Part shown: one piece after another, positions 1 to 9,331 of the stretch
Position numbering within the stretch: position 1 is the stretch's first letter
Layout: each line of letters starts with the position of its first letter
DNA from: Cladosporium sp. IMV 00045
Taxonomy: Eukaryota > Ascomycota > Dothideomycetes > Cladosporiales > Cladosporiaceae
DNA: 16,731 bases
Assembly: GCA_001931905.2 (NCBI GenBank)
Contig: MSJI02000309.1
Coordinates: forward strand, 1-16,731
Reading direction: 5' to 3'
The notes under the pieces: generated by a model
The model's database searches: none
Told to the model about the DNA's origin: nothing
What the model saw: only the letters and a program-made list of their open reading frames with translations
Made by a program: the position numbers and the translations under genes

Positions 1-3000
1 GCGTGCGCCTAGCGGTAGCGTCGGGCATTTGATGCGATGCGACCTATCTGTTCTGAGTAGCGGTTGCGCTGCCTCGCGACAAGAACTCCTGCCGGGCGAC
101 GACGGTGGGAAATGATGTGCCATACGGTAGTGCCCATCGTGCGGCCGCGCGAGCAGGTGGCTTGTGCCGTCGAGAGATGGGTGCTCAACGCATGTGCAAA
201 GCGCCACAGTCGCAGGACAGGCGACCTACGGAGAGGTAGGGCAGGATCAATGTGGTGCGGGCTAGCACTGCACATGGTAATGCTATTCTTGCGGGAGGGT
301 CAGGTCTGGTAACAGATGATCGGCCCTGACGACGATGGGCGTGGGCGTGGGCTGGCTTGAACGGATGGCACGCAGCAGCTGCACGCACACACTCGACGCG
401 GAAGCACTCGACACCACTTACCAAGTCTTGCCTACTACCTCCCGCCCTCGATCGAGGCTCCGTGCGGCGAGGGTCGGCGCGGCGATCGATGAGCGCCAAC
501 TCTCGTCAAAGGGCTGTTGTGAGTTGCATAACTTGCATGCAGTAGACGACCGGGCTACCGGCGTCGTCCGCCAAGTCACGGCTGAGGTCGCCGCCTTCAC
601 GGGGCCTGCAGCAGAGGCAGGGAAGCAGGGCGCAGAGGCCTTCCCAAGTGGCTCCGGTAGTTCGGCTCGGCAGGATGATGGGCGCTGCGTGCGCATGTAT
701 GAGACAAGGTTGGTGGCTGCACCATACCGCAGGCATGCATTCACGATTGGCGGGACAGCGTCACAATAATGCCGCCAAGATGCCTGCTACAGGGTGGTGG
801 TAGTAGTATGGCCGTAGTGCCGAACTGAGGGCTTGAAACCGCGCGAAATGCTGTTGACAGGCCCGCGGCGGGTGAGATGGCGCGACTACCTGCTGCTACT
901 ACTGACGCGGATGGGCCACGATGAACCTTGTGTCATGGTCACGGCCACAGTCATGATCGTGGGAAGGATGAGACGAGGGCACAGAGGAAGAGTGGAGGTC
1001 GGTCTAAAAGTCATCCATGCCGCACCAGTAGCACCACAGGCACCGTCTGGGTAGTGAAGAGGTAGTGGATGGTGGCTCCTGGGGGCAAGTGGACGATGAC
1101 GAGGCAGAGACGAGCGAGGGATGTATGTAGTCGTGACCTCTGCCGAGTACGCCTCCTCGTGATGTGCAGTAGGGATGAATTATTGGATGCGGACGGATTG
1201 AGGACTACTGTTGATTATTGGTGATTAAGGCGATGGTCCAGCCCGCGTGCGTGGCATTCCTTCACGCTGTCTCGATGTCTTTTTCCTTATTTTACCTTTC
1301 GACCCGGCATAGGGTACTGCGCTGCTACATACATTTCACCGTAAAATATATCAAATAGTGCAAGTAAGCGTCCTTTTGGAAACAAGCATGATTCGCCCGC
1401 GGCGTGTCTCAAGGACCCATAGCCAGATCTCGAGAGCGGCGGATGAACGCAGGGATGGCCATCTCGCTCGCGCCGCCAACCGGGAATGGTAACAGAAACT
1501 ACTCCATGACACCGATGCGTCCCCTTCCGGCCGCCTGCCAAATCCGCGCCAACCGCCATGCTCTATCCCCATCCGGTCATGACAGGCCTGCCTGTCTCCT
1601 GTCTCCTGTCACCACCAGGCCCGCTGAGGGCTGCCTGCTCCTCCTCGCCCAGCTCAATCCACATTGATTGTTATGTATTGCGGCGCTTAATCTACACAAA
1701 ACCTAATCTGCCCACCTTTTTTTTTGCCCGGCGCCCGCCCGCCCGTGACGTGTCAAGGTGATGGCGGACATGATGGTGGGAGTAGGGTTGGTTGTCTGGC
1801 CCTCTCCCACCTGGCCCCTGGTCACCAAGCTGCATCACGGTACTTCGCAACAGACGCTGTATGCTGTCATGATCTAGATATGGGATCCCTTGGGGGAGAG
1901 CAGCATGTACACGCGGGTACTCCCAACCAATGCCATTCTGCTGCGCGTCTTACCTGCCCGTCGCAGGTCGAATCTTTCCCACGAACCGGCACCTGTAACG
2001 CAAGGCGGCATACCACCTCCCACGGCATGCCAGACGGGTGCCAGTCCTCCCATCCACGCCCACAACCATTGTCCCGACCGAGCTTCTGCGGTCGCGTGCC
2101 GGACCCGGCGGCGTGGGTGAGCGTGCCCGGAAATACAGTTGATATATAGCACCAGCGCGCACGACGAACGCCCTGTGTTCTGTGGCCCCGGACGCCGCGG
2201 CGTGGTTTGACAGCTTTCGCAGACGCCTTCCCGCCGCTCTGGCGCTACCGCCTTTCCATGTGAACCGCCAGGCTGAGCACGGGAGGAAGGGCCGTCAGTG
2301 TGGGAGGCGAGCACAACACGGCTCGACACACCGCGCATTGCAGCGGGATGCGTGCGGATTTCATGTATGTTGGGCGCCCGCCGAACCAATCGCCACCGAC
2401 AGCCCCAGGCGAGGCGAGAACATCTTGCAGCAGAACGACCAGCACCAGCTGGCGCACATGGCCAGTCGCGTCTCCTTCAAGCCACGGACATGTCGCGTGC
2501 GACCTGGCGACCCTCACGACCTCCCACCCACCCTCCCACGTGACATGTCAATGACATGCATCAGCTGAGTTCGCATGAGATTCGAGTCGCACGCGCGGAC
2601 GACTAGGTTTGCCTTCGCCTTTCGCGATATCTTGGTTCAGTCCCGCGGTGTGGTCCCGCTGCTCGACGATCCGATGGACAAAACACTCCGGGCCCGGTGA
2701 CCAGGCGCAGACGCACGCTCCGCGCCTCCATTCTCACCTGTTGTGTTGCGACACAATCCATCGCGTTGGATCTGGGGTCCGTCTTTCTTAATGCTTGGGA
2801 CCGGCGAGCCGAATCGCAGCCCTGGAGGCCCGGCGCACAGGGATTCCGTGCGCGGTTGCACCGTGAGCCTTGCATTTGCAGACTTCCTCAATCCGACGAT
2901 GCGCATGATTGTCATGAGCCATCGATAGGACGGCGAGAAGGTACAGTATGTGTGTGATACGGTGGAAGTTGGAAGCGAGATTGTCCAGCTTGCAGCAAGC

Positions 3001-3158
3001 TCTCAACTGCAGGCTGCGAATATGTGCCATTTGACGTGTGCTCATGTGATGCGACTTCTTTAGATACTCTACCGATGCAGCAAATGCAGCAGCTATATAG
3101 CAGGAACATGCGAGCACCGACGGCGTGGTTCCTCACCGCCGCCTCGACGCAACCACCC
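1..3158. other. Gene-free left region of 3.1 kb
   Basis: I can support no gene here. Open frames up to about 170 codons exist on both strands, but they translate to Arg/Pro/Cys/His-rich strings with no recognisable motif, as expected in GC-rich noncoding DNA. About 780-1130 is visibly purine-rich on the plus strand, that is, pyrimidine-rich on the minus strand, which resembles fungal promoters and leaders and could serve a minus-strand gene beyond the left edge. About 1900-2560 is C-rich on the plus strand. Isolated minus-strand splice-donor-like strings (GTAAGT near 415-420, CAG/GTAAGA near 1948-1956) have no credible exons around them. A TATATA-like string lies near 2139-2147. No tRNA-type B box was seen. 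Confidence 0.6.
1591..1610. repeat. Short CCTGTCT tandem repeat
   Basis: Two complete copies of the heptamer CCTGTCT (1591-1597 and 1598-1604) are followed by a third copy that lacks only its last base (1605-1610). An inverted GACAGG lies just upstream at 1581-1586. This is a simple low-copy tandem repeat inside noncoding DNA and I infer no function. Confidence 0.7.
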
Positions 3159-4229
3159 TTAGCAGCAGACGGCATAACCGAATGTCACCGCGACCACTGC
3201 CAAACTCCAGTACCGGAACGCTGCGTTGACCCCGGCCGCGCTGTCTGAGTCCTCGCTCAGCACTTCATTGGGCACGCTTCTCCTGCCGACAGCGTTGCTC
3301 ACGCCATTGGCCGAGTCCACAGATTCGATCGCCGGACCGACGTTGAAGAAGTCGACCAGGACGAACGTCGGCTGCTGCCCGTACTCTTGCGTGCAGCGGC
3401 CGGTCTGCAGACCAAGGTTGCCCGTCTCATTGCCTGGCGCGTTCGTCGTCGTCAGGTTTCCGATGTTGGGCGATTGGATGCCGAACGCTTGGTTTTCGTA
3501 AAGAAAGTGGTTCATCAAAGCCATCCGGCCTGACGAGATCGCCTTGCTGAAATCCCCGCTCACGGCGCCCGGCCTGTCCGGCGTGCAATCAAAGTCGCCA
3601 AGCGCCGAGTTCTCAAAGGCGTTCTCGAACACGTACGTGAACTCGTCGAGCAAATACGGCGCCGCGGCATTGTCGCTGAGTGACGCTACGAAGTTAACCA
3701 ACCGCGTGTTGCTATCGATTAAATCCTGCAGCGTCGGCCAGGTAGTCGACGCCGAGCTCGACGGCGGCTGGTACGAGTACGTATCCACGCCGGCGGCCGT
3801 ATACTCCGACGCGAGATCGCTGGCGCTCGCATCGTCGGAGTTGACCAGCAGCACCGTCACGACCTCGTTGGGATTGTCGTCCATGAAACCCTTGATCTCC
3901 CCGAGCCAATCGCTCAGCTTCCCCGCGTCCAGCAGGTCGCAATCGCTATGGCACAGATGCCACTCGCCATTCTCTGAGTGTACTTGCGCGCTGAGTAATC
4001 TGACGCCGGCTTCTAGTTGCACTGTGCTGTTGAAGAATTGGTTGCCGGATGTGCTCCAGTTTGTCGAATCGTCTCGTACGAAAGGGCTGTCGTGAGCGCC
4101 CAGATGTGTGATTTGGTTGTATGATTTGTCGCAGAGGTCTGGGCTGTTGTTGCAGGCTTGCGCTTGCGCCACCGCGGACTGAAGTGCGATGGGCAGAAGG
4201 AGTAGCGACTGTGCAGTTCTTGAAAACAT
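3159..4229 (-). CDS. GPI-anchored PI-PLC-X-like phosphodiesterase
   Basis: A single-exon protein of 356 aa, likely an extracellular PLC-like phosphodiesterase of the TIM-barrel superfamily acting at the cell surface. Residues 1-22 form a signal peptide (Leu/Ala core, cleavage near AVAQA). The mature N-terminus carries the fungal-family opening with two Cys (C26, C33), then the first catalytic-type histidine in AHDS (H46, D47). An Arg follows in GVRLL (R77), and the second histidine lies in LCHSDC (H94). These match the His/Arg/His arrangement of bacterial-type PI-PLC X domains. NEVVTVLLVN (121-130) is also typical. The last ~17 residues are hydrophobic behind small residues (candidate omega site S330-N335), which suggests a GPI anchor. 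The ATG is chosen because the signal peptide begins there. The minus-strand leader is ATG-free for at least 109 nt, while the opposite strand of the same stretch has several ATGs. The substrate is unknown; family members are commonly annotated only as PLC-like. Confidence 0.88.
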   Translation of the reverse strand: MFSRTAQSLLLLPIALQSAVAQAQACNNSPDLCDKSYNQITHLGAHDSPFVRDDSTNWSTSGNQFFNSTVQLEAGVRLLSAQVHSENGEWHLCHSDCDLLDAGKLSDWLGEIKGFMDDNPNEVVTVLLVNSDDASASDLASEYTAAGVDTYSYQPPSSSASTTWPTLQDLIDSNTRLVNFVASLSDNAAAPYLLDEFTYVFENAFENSALGDFDCTPDRPGAVSGDFSKAISSGRMALMNHFLYENQAFGIQSPNIGNLTTTNAPGNETGNLGLQTGRCTQEYGQQPTFVLVDFFNVGPAIESVDSANGVSNAVGRRSVPNEVLSEDSDSAAGVNAAFRYWSLAVVAVTFGYAVCC

Positions 4230-5686
4230 AATGCCTGATGTGTATGATGCTGTATTCTTGAGTGTCCAAGGAGAAGGAAGCGAGAGTTGTGGTTTATCCC
4301 CAATGCAATGCTGTACAGTGTTCCAAAAGTGAGGGTATCATGCAATTCGTGTGGCGTTTCGGTGATGAGACAAGCCAGGAAGACGGCGGAAAAACAGAAA
4401 AGCGAAGATCTTTGACGGAAATAGAAAGTGGCAATGACTCTATTGAGAGAAAGAGGCAAAAACAAAGTGGTGAATAGGCGAAATAATAGATAGGGAAAGA
4501 CCTAACAACAAAAGTGTATGTTTGCTTCAAAGAATAATGGGGACCGGAAAGAACAGAGAGTACGGATTCGCCATGCTATTTTTCGCCCAAGGCAGAGAAG
4601 AAAGAGGTGGGTGTCTCGTAAGCCGCGGGCGCAGCAAACAAGACCTCTCCTCTCTCACTCACTCACTAGTAACCACAAGCTGCTGCGCCTCGCTTTGCTC
4701 TCGCGATTTCACGTTTCTGCCTGCTGGCTCGTCGTCCGCTCGTCGTCGTCAGCGCCAGCTTGCGGTTTCAGCACCGCTCAGAGAAACCCCTGCTGGGCGC
4801 CGGGGCATGAGAAGGGTGTCTGGCGCTTGGTCGAATTGCCACGCTTCGCCCGCTTACGAGGGTGTACGCGTTCAGGTTACGGGCTGCTTGGGGCATCGGA
4901 GGGCCAGAAGGGCATGGCATGGCATGGGCATGTGATGAGAGATTTGGCCCGCTTAGAAGAAGGGGTTCATGTAATAATGCAATCGATCCTTTTCTTTTGC
5001 TTCATGCAAACATGACAGCGATGATGAGACGATGACCTGCCTCACCATGCGGCTCAGTAGTGCCGCTGACACACAGTCTCAGAAGCCGGCCGCCGACGCT
5101 TATGACGATATTATTGCCCGTATTCTGCACCACTACAGACGGATTCACCTCGTGCCCGCCACGCCTCTCTCTCGCGCGTCCCGAAAAATGACAGCCCTGT
5201 CTCCCTGTCAAAGTAGTGAAGAAAGTGGATCTTCCCGTCAAGCCCCGAATCTTAAGCCATCGAATCCTCTAATTACTCACACACGGCTGGACCTTTCGTC
5301 TTGGCCCTCAGCCCTTTCGGCATTGTCTCCGGGCGGTTGGGGAATCGCCCAGCCGCCAAAATGCTGTAACTGTCCGTAGTCTGCCGACGTTGTTGCGTTG
5401 CGGATTGAGAGTAGTGACGACGACAGGATGCGCTTGTTTCATCATGAGTGACGGGGGGATGAGGGCGTGAAGAGAATCGTAGGATTCGGGCAAGGACGTC
5501 CAGTCCTCAAATTGTGAGGTATCCTCCCTAGACTATCATCCATGCAGATGCCTGATGTGGGCTCGTTCACGGTTCACAGGAGATATAACGTGATTGCGTT
5601 GCTCGGAGGAGTGTCTGAGGGTGCGGATCGTGCACCTTGTCACATCAGACGTAGCCATAAGGGGAGACGCTCGGATGGGTGTTTTC
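4230..5686. other. Intergenic region upstream of the PLC-like gene
   Basis: No gene is supportable. The part next to the PLC-like start (4230-4338) has no minus-strand ATG and reads C/T-rich on the minus strand from about 4370 to 4480, as expected for leader and promoter of that gene. The remainder contains plus-strand frames (4518-5015 and 5032-5379) whose translations show no motif and strongly biased Ser/Arg/Cys composition. A short GGCAT tandem repeat lies at 4911-4925 and a CTCACTCACTCACT stretch near 4655-4670. The right end is the 3' flank of the FSH1-like gene. Confidence 0.6.
4911..4925. repeat. GGCAT x3 tandem repeat
   Basis: Three perfect copies of the pentamer GGCAT are followed by a degenerate GGGCAT. 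It is simple sequence in an intergenic region, with no inferred role. Confidence 0.7.
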
Positions 5687-6433
5687 TCAGGGTCGTGATT
5701 TGTATTGAATGCACTCGCCAACGAAATCCACCACGCGCTCACAGTTGTCGTTATCAGTTGGCACACAATGTCCACCAACGTGAACGATCATCGTCGAGCG
5801 ATTATTGCCAGACAGCTTCTCCAGGACTGCATCCCGTTCTTCGTGGTCGACCATCGGATCCCACAAACCAATGAAGTGACAGAACGGCGTCTTGATTGCT
5901 GGCGATTCATACAACCAGTCGTAGTAACTGGCCCGCCCGACCCTCCCAGCGTACATGACACCAAACCTGAAGGGCGGATGTTGTAGATCCAGAAACACAT
6001 CAGGATATGGCATTACGTTTGGCGACAGCTGCAGAGCAGCCTCATATGCTCCACGCCGACATTCCCCTTGCAGCAGCGACGCCAGCATCGCAGCAATGAC
6101 CGTCCCTTGCGAGAAAGAAATCACTCCATCAAAAGGACCCTCACGCCGCAGGACTTCTGCCAGCATATCCAGACTCTGCGACAGCCCGAGTGGAGGATCT
6201 TGAACATATCGAAGATGGAACCAGGCTCGGAGCTTCAGACTTTCCGGGCCTTGCTCGCTGCCGTGCGAAGGCTCGTAGCCCGGCACGTCGCTTGCGCTTA
6301 GCTTGAGAGGTCCGTCTGGCCATGTGAAGCTGACATCGGGGAATGCCTTGCATAGCCTTGTTTCTAGTCGGCGGACCTTGTGGTGGTATATGTCGCCGTT
6401 CTGTGCGTAGCCGTGGAGCATTAGGATTTTCAT
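5687..6433 (-). CDS. FSH1-family serine hydrolase
   Basis: A single-exon 248 aa alpha/beta hydrolase of the FSH family (yeast Fsh1-3, human OVCA2). It opens with the family hallmark MKILMLHGYAQNG, where the HGYAQNG loop forms the oxyanion side. The nucleophile elbow is SFSQG (106-110, Ser108). The acid is probably D192 or D196 in GLWDPMVDHEER, and the catalytic histidine is H222 in VGGHCVP. Length matches the family (about 220-280 aa). No signal peptide is seen, so it is probably cytosolic; natural substrates of Fsh proteins are poorly defined and esterase or thioesterase activity is inferred. The first elbow glycine (usual GFSQG) is Ser here. The ATG is fixed by the family N-terminus. It overlaps the stop of an upstream frame as ATGA. 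The gene is divergent from COQ11 across 775 bp. Confidence 0.92.
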   Translation of the reverse strand: MKILMLHGYAQNGDIYHHKVRRLETRLCKAFPDVSFTWPDGPLKLSASDVPGYEPSHGSEQGPESLKLRAWFHLRYVQDPPLGLSQSLDMLAEVLRREGPFDGVISFSQGTVIAAMLASLLQGECRRGAYEAALQLSPNVMPYPDVFLDLQHPPFRFGVMYAGRVGRASYYDWLYESPAIKTPFCHFIGLWDPMVDHEERDAVLEKLSGNNRSTMIVHVGGHCVPTDNDNCERVVDFVGECIQYKSRP

Positions 6434-6489
6434 CGCGTCGAATCAATATAGGTAGGCGGTATTGGAGATTCGTAGGGTGTTTCGAGCAT
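6430..6489 (-). other. Upstream ORF overlapping the FSH1-like start (ATGA)
   Basis: The nearest minus-strand ATG upstream of the hydrolase lies at 6489-6487 and opens a 19-codon frame whose TGA (6432-6430) overlaps the hydrolase ATG by one dinucleotide (ATGA). Any transcript whose leader exceeds about 56 nt would carry this upstream frame, which is the arrangement seen in termination-reinitiation or leaky-scanning control. The same frame stays open back to an ATG at 6774, giving 114 codons. That longer translation matches nothing I recognise, so I treat only the short frame as a candidate regulatory uORF. Confidence 0.35.
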
Positions 6490-7208
6490 TATGGTTTGCT
6501 GTTTGTAATTGTAGAAATAACGTGAAGTCATGAAAGGTCGAGAACGATGCACAAGATTCAAGAAAATGTGTTGTACACGCTGAGAAAGCTCGAAAGGCAA
6601 GGTCTTGCGAAGTACAGAATAGTAGGTGCTGGCTGCTTCCAAACACGGAGTTTCATACTTCACCTTTGTTCTTAGATACAACATATTGTTCTTCGCCTTG
6701 AGTGTGCGATATACAACAAAGCCGGATTTGCACATTCCAGCAGCTTTGGCAACTTTTTGTGCTAGAAGCAACATGGTCAACTGTTCTGTGCGGTGCTGTA
6801 ACCTCCTTCATGCTGTTGTACTAGCAATGCTGTTTTGAGGTAAAAGGCAGGAGCGAATGCTACATGTAGAAAATTGAGAATTAACGTGAGCAGGATACTA
6901 AAGGTAACGTATCTGTTGTTTGTTGATGCTCTATTATCTCTGTCGGATCTTGCCGACACCGATCTCCAGGGCGTTTGGTCGCGATTCGATGATGTCAAAG
7001 ATCGACGTGAACGCGCGAACACCAGAGTGGATGATTTCGCAGTTCACCTCTCACTCTCTCCTACTCCATTCACATCTCAAATCTGACTGACAAATTCTAT
7101 CACCGGAGCTGGAGAACTATAGACCCGTGCAGGCAGTCTTCAAATCATTGGACCAACGGCTACACAGAAAGAACAAAGAGAAAGCAAAAGGGACAAGCTA
7201 CCACCAAC
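6434..7208. promoter_or_regulatory. Divergent promoter of FSH1-like gene and COQ11
   Basis: This 775 bp AT-richer spacer separates two divergent start codons and should carry both promoters. Next to COQ11, the plus strand has no ATG from 7034 to 7208 and includes a C/T block at about 7045-7078, typical of a fungal transcription start zone. A TACATGTA palindrome lies at 6861-6868. No clear TATA or CCAAT box could be assigned to either gene. Plus- and minus-strand ORFs in the spacer are unconvincing. Confidence 0.6.
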
Positions 7209-8152
7209 ATGGCTTCAGCAGCAGCGTCGGCGTCTGCCAAACGAAAGATCGTCGTGGCCGGTGGAAATGGCTTTCTGGGAAGCAGAATCTGTAAAGCAGC
7301 GGTTGCCAGAAACTGGGACGTGACATCGATAAGGTAAGCATTGTCGTTCGCCAATGCAGCCCGCCGGACCGAACTAATTCAGAAACAAACAGCCGCTCCG
7401 GCGAACCCAACTGGCCCTCCGTATCCTCTGAACAGACAGCGCCCGCATGGTCTACGAAAGTCAATTGGAAGAGCGCGAACATCCTGCATCCCGAAACATA
7501 CAAGGAGTCGCTGGAGAATGCCGATGCTGTGGTTCACTCCATGGGCATCCTGCTAGAGGCGGACTACAAAGGCGTCGTTTCCGGGAAAGAGTCTCCGATA
7601 TCTGGTCTTCAGCGAGCGTTCTCCTCGAAGAAGCAAGGCTCGAACGTCAATCCTATGGAGGCAGACAGAATTGAGCCTGGGGAGAAGGACGGCCAGGTCA
7701 CGTATGAGCTCATGAACCGCGACTCCGCCATCATACTGGCCAACACCGCGTCGGCAGCCAATGTTGGCACCTTTGGATACGTCTCCGCAGCTGCTGGTGC
7801 TCCCATACTGCCCAAGCGATACATAACTACCAAGCGCGAGGCGGAGAGCACCATCGCGTCTAAGTTCCCTCGCATGCGATCCTTCTTCACCAGGCCCGGT
7901 TTCCTTTACGACAGCAGCAGAGGCTTCACGATTCCCATGGCTGCGATCACATACGGTGGATTCATTGCCAACAGCCTGACTGGAGGCAACCTCACGTGGC
8001 TGATGGGCGCCGGCGGCAGCAAACCTCTCAAGGCGGATCTTGTTGCCGAGTCTATCGTCGAGGGTCTCTCGGATGACTCCGTCAAGGGACCTGTTGAAGT
8101 TCAAGAGATTGAGATGCTTGCCAACAGGGCCTGGAGGAGAGGCATGCTTTAA
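7209..8152 (+). CDS. COQ11-type atypical SDR (coenzyme Q synthome)
   Basis: Two exons, 7209-7333 and 7393-8152, give 294 aa. The product matches fungal YLR290C/Coq11 proteins: NDUFA9-like atypical short-chain dehydrogenases associated with the mitochondrial coenzyme Q biosynthetic complex. The Rossmann motif VVAGGNGFLG (G18, G21, G24) lies in exon 1. Splicing restores the family string around SRSGEPNW. Then come HSMGILLEADYKG (90-102), YELMNRDSAI (146-155), VSAAAGAP and YITTKREAE, which supplies a Y185-xxx-K189 pair, and PLKADLV near the C-terminus. In yeast Coq11 modulates Q synthesis and its catalytic activity is unproven. The N-terminus is Ala/Ser-rich with KRK and no early acids, compatible with mitochondrial import though not a strong presequence. 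The start is the first ATG after a 175 bp ATG-free leader. The gene is convergent with the next gene, 78 bp away. Confidence 0.92.
7334..7392 (+). other. COQ11 intron (59 bp)
   Basis: The donor GTAAGC follows the split Ser codon (AG|C), an ACTAAT branch-type site lies at 7373-7378, and the acceptor is CAG at 7390-7392. Removing exactly this segment joins exon 1 to the conserved SRSGEP string in frame. A nearer CAG at 7380-7382 would add 10 nt and shift the frame; it is only a few bases from the branch site and therefore unlikely to be used. Confidence 0.9.
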
Positions 8153-8230
8153 GCTCTGTTCGAAATTCACTTACGCGTTCCAGCGATATAATATTGTAAG
8201 CTAGTGTAAAGAATTCATTTCATAGATCAT
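8153..8230. terminator. Convergent 78 bp spacer with shared 3' ends
   Basis: Only 78 bp separates the stop codons of two convergent genes, so both polyadenylation regions must lie here or inside the neighbouring coding sequences. The AT-rich string around 8185-8222 (ATATAATATTGTAAG, then GTGTAAAGAATTCATTT) is the likeliest 3'-processing zone. No exact AATAAA is present. Overlapping antisense 3' UTRs are expected. Confidence 0.5.
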
Positions 8231-9331
8231 TCACCTTCTCCTCTGCAGCACAGCCTTCACGTCGTCGCGAAAGCCTGCAGTCCACTCCTCATTGCCTCGC
8301 GTGGGCTTCCAACCAAGACTCCTGACCACACTGGCAACGGTTCGCGAATTGCAGCACAAACCCACTTCGAGCTCCGTCAGATCCCCTCCTACCAAATCAG
8401 CGTACGACCTGAAGGACTTTGCCGCGTCTTCAAGGCGGATACTCTGCACTTCCGCGCTCTTAATTGCACGCTCATCAACACACGCTTTCCCAACCTTCTG
8501 CGCGACCTCCATCCACGTATGCCGGCCGTTCCCAGAAAACACAATCCCCTTCTTCCCCTGCGGCAGTTTCTCCCCGCCATTTTCCAGAATCTCCACAACC
8601 ACGATCTCATACAAAGCCGCCAGGTCTAGAACGTGCACATGGTCGATCTCGCCGGCGCCCTCGCCCACCACAACCGCCCGACCGTTCTGCAGCGCAGCTT
8701 CAACGTAGACTGGAATCTGCACGCTGGTGCGATTGAAAAGCCCTTTGCCGACCCCGTAAATCAGCGGCGGCATCATGACCAAAGTCCTCACGCCCAATTC
8801 CGATCCCCTGTCGATCACGCCCAACTCCGTCGTCCTCTGCTCATACACCCGCAGTGTCTGTCGCGTGCACTCGTACTCGTATATGTCATCTCTCGCATCG
8901 TCAAACTCGCGTCCTTCCAGGTACGTTCCCGTGATCGGCTGGTCTGCCAGGTTCGACGCGCCAGAGAGCTGGATCATGTAGACGTCTCGGCCGGTCTGCG
9001 CTTTTCGCTCGGCGAGGCCTTGCAGGAGGGCTTGTGCGGATGAGGAGTGGAAGCCTAGCGTGGTGTTTATGACCAGGTCGTGCTGGGAGGCGATTGACGT
9101 TGTTGCAGAGAGGTCGTCGAGGCCGGAGTAGATGATGGGGTTGATGCGGGTTCCGAAGGCGTTAGAGAGGATGGCTGCTCGAGGAGCATCGCGAAGCAGG
9201 AGGGTGATGACACCTGCTTTGAGGGCAGGATGGTTGGACTTGAGTAGCTGGTCGAGAACGGTGCCACCGATGAATCCGGTGGCTCCTGTCAAGAGAATGC
9301 GAGGATACTGGTCGCTGTTTGCTAGATTCAT
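8231..9331 (-). CDS. Extended SDR / NAD-dependent epimerase-like protein
   Basis: A single-exon Rossmann-fold protein of 366 aa in the NAD-dependent epimerase/dehydratase (extended SDR) class, of unknown substrate. The nucleotide-binding motif LLTGATGFIGG (13-23; G16, G19, G22) sits close to the N-terminus. QLSGAS (121-126) provides the usual Ser region, MPPLIYG (187-193) matches the post-catalytic strand, and DHVHVLDLA (230-238) is a typical extended-SDR signature. At the place of the catalytic YxxxK the sequence reads YEYECTRQ (151-158), giving Y153-xxx-R157 instead of Lys, so catalysis may be altered or absent. The ATG at 9331 places the Rossmann motif about 12 residues in, as in relatives; the longer frame upstream begins only with TTG. 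The leader is ATG-free for 91 nt. No targeting signal was seen. Confidence 0.85.
   Translation of the reverse strand: MNLANSDQYPRILLTGATGFIGGTVLDQLLKSNHPALKAGVITLLLRDAPRAAILSNAFGTRINPIIYSGLDDLSATTSIASQHDLVINTTLGFHSSSAQALLQGLAERKAQTGRDVYMIQLSGASNLADQPITGTYLEGREFDDARDDIYEYECTRQTLRVYEQRTTELGVIDRGSELGVRTLVMMPPLIYGVGKGLFNRTSVQIPVYVEAALQNGRAVVVGEGAGEIDHVHVLDLAALYEIVVVEILENGGEKLPQGKKGIVFSGNGRHTWMEVAQKVGKACVDERAIKSAEVQSIRLEDAAKSFRSYADLVGGDLTELEVGLCCNSRTVASVVRSLGWKPTRGNEEWTAGFRDDVKAVLQRRR

Noticed and set aside
335..769. 144-codon plus-strand frame
   Set aside because: No recognisable domain, poor composition, and an overlapping frame of similar quality on the other strand.
1874..2389. 171-codon minus-strand open frame in the left region
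   Set aside because: The translation is rich in Arg, Gly, Pro and Cys with no motif, and the GC-rich context makes long chance frames common. A CAG/GTAAGA donor-like string inside it has no matching exon downstream.
3544..4095. 183-codon frame antisense to the PLC-like gene
   Set aside because: It is a mirror of codon bias in a clearly real gene; Ser/Leu-rich and motif-free.
4518..5379. Plus-strand frames of 165 and 115 codons between the PLC-like and FSH1-like genes
   Set aside because: The composition is unlike a globular protein, no family is recognised and there are no splice signals to support extension.
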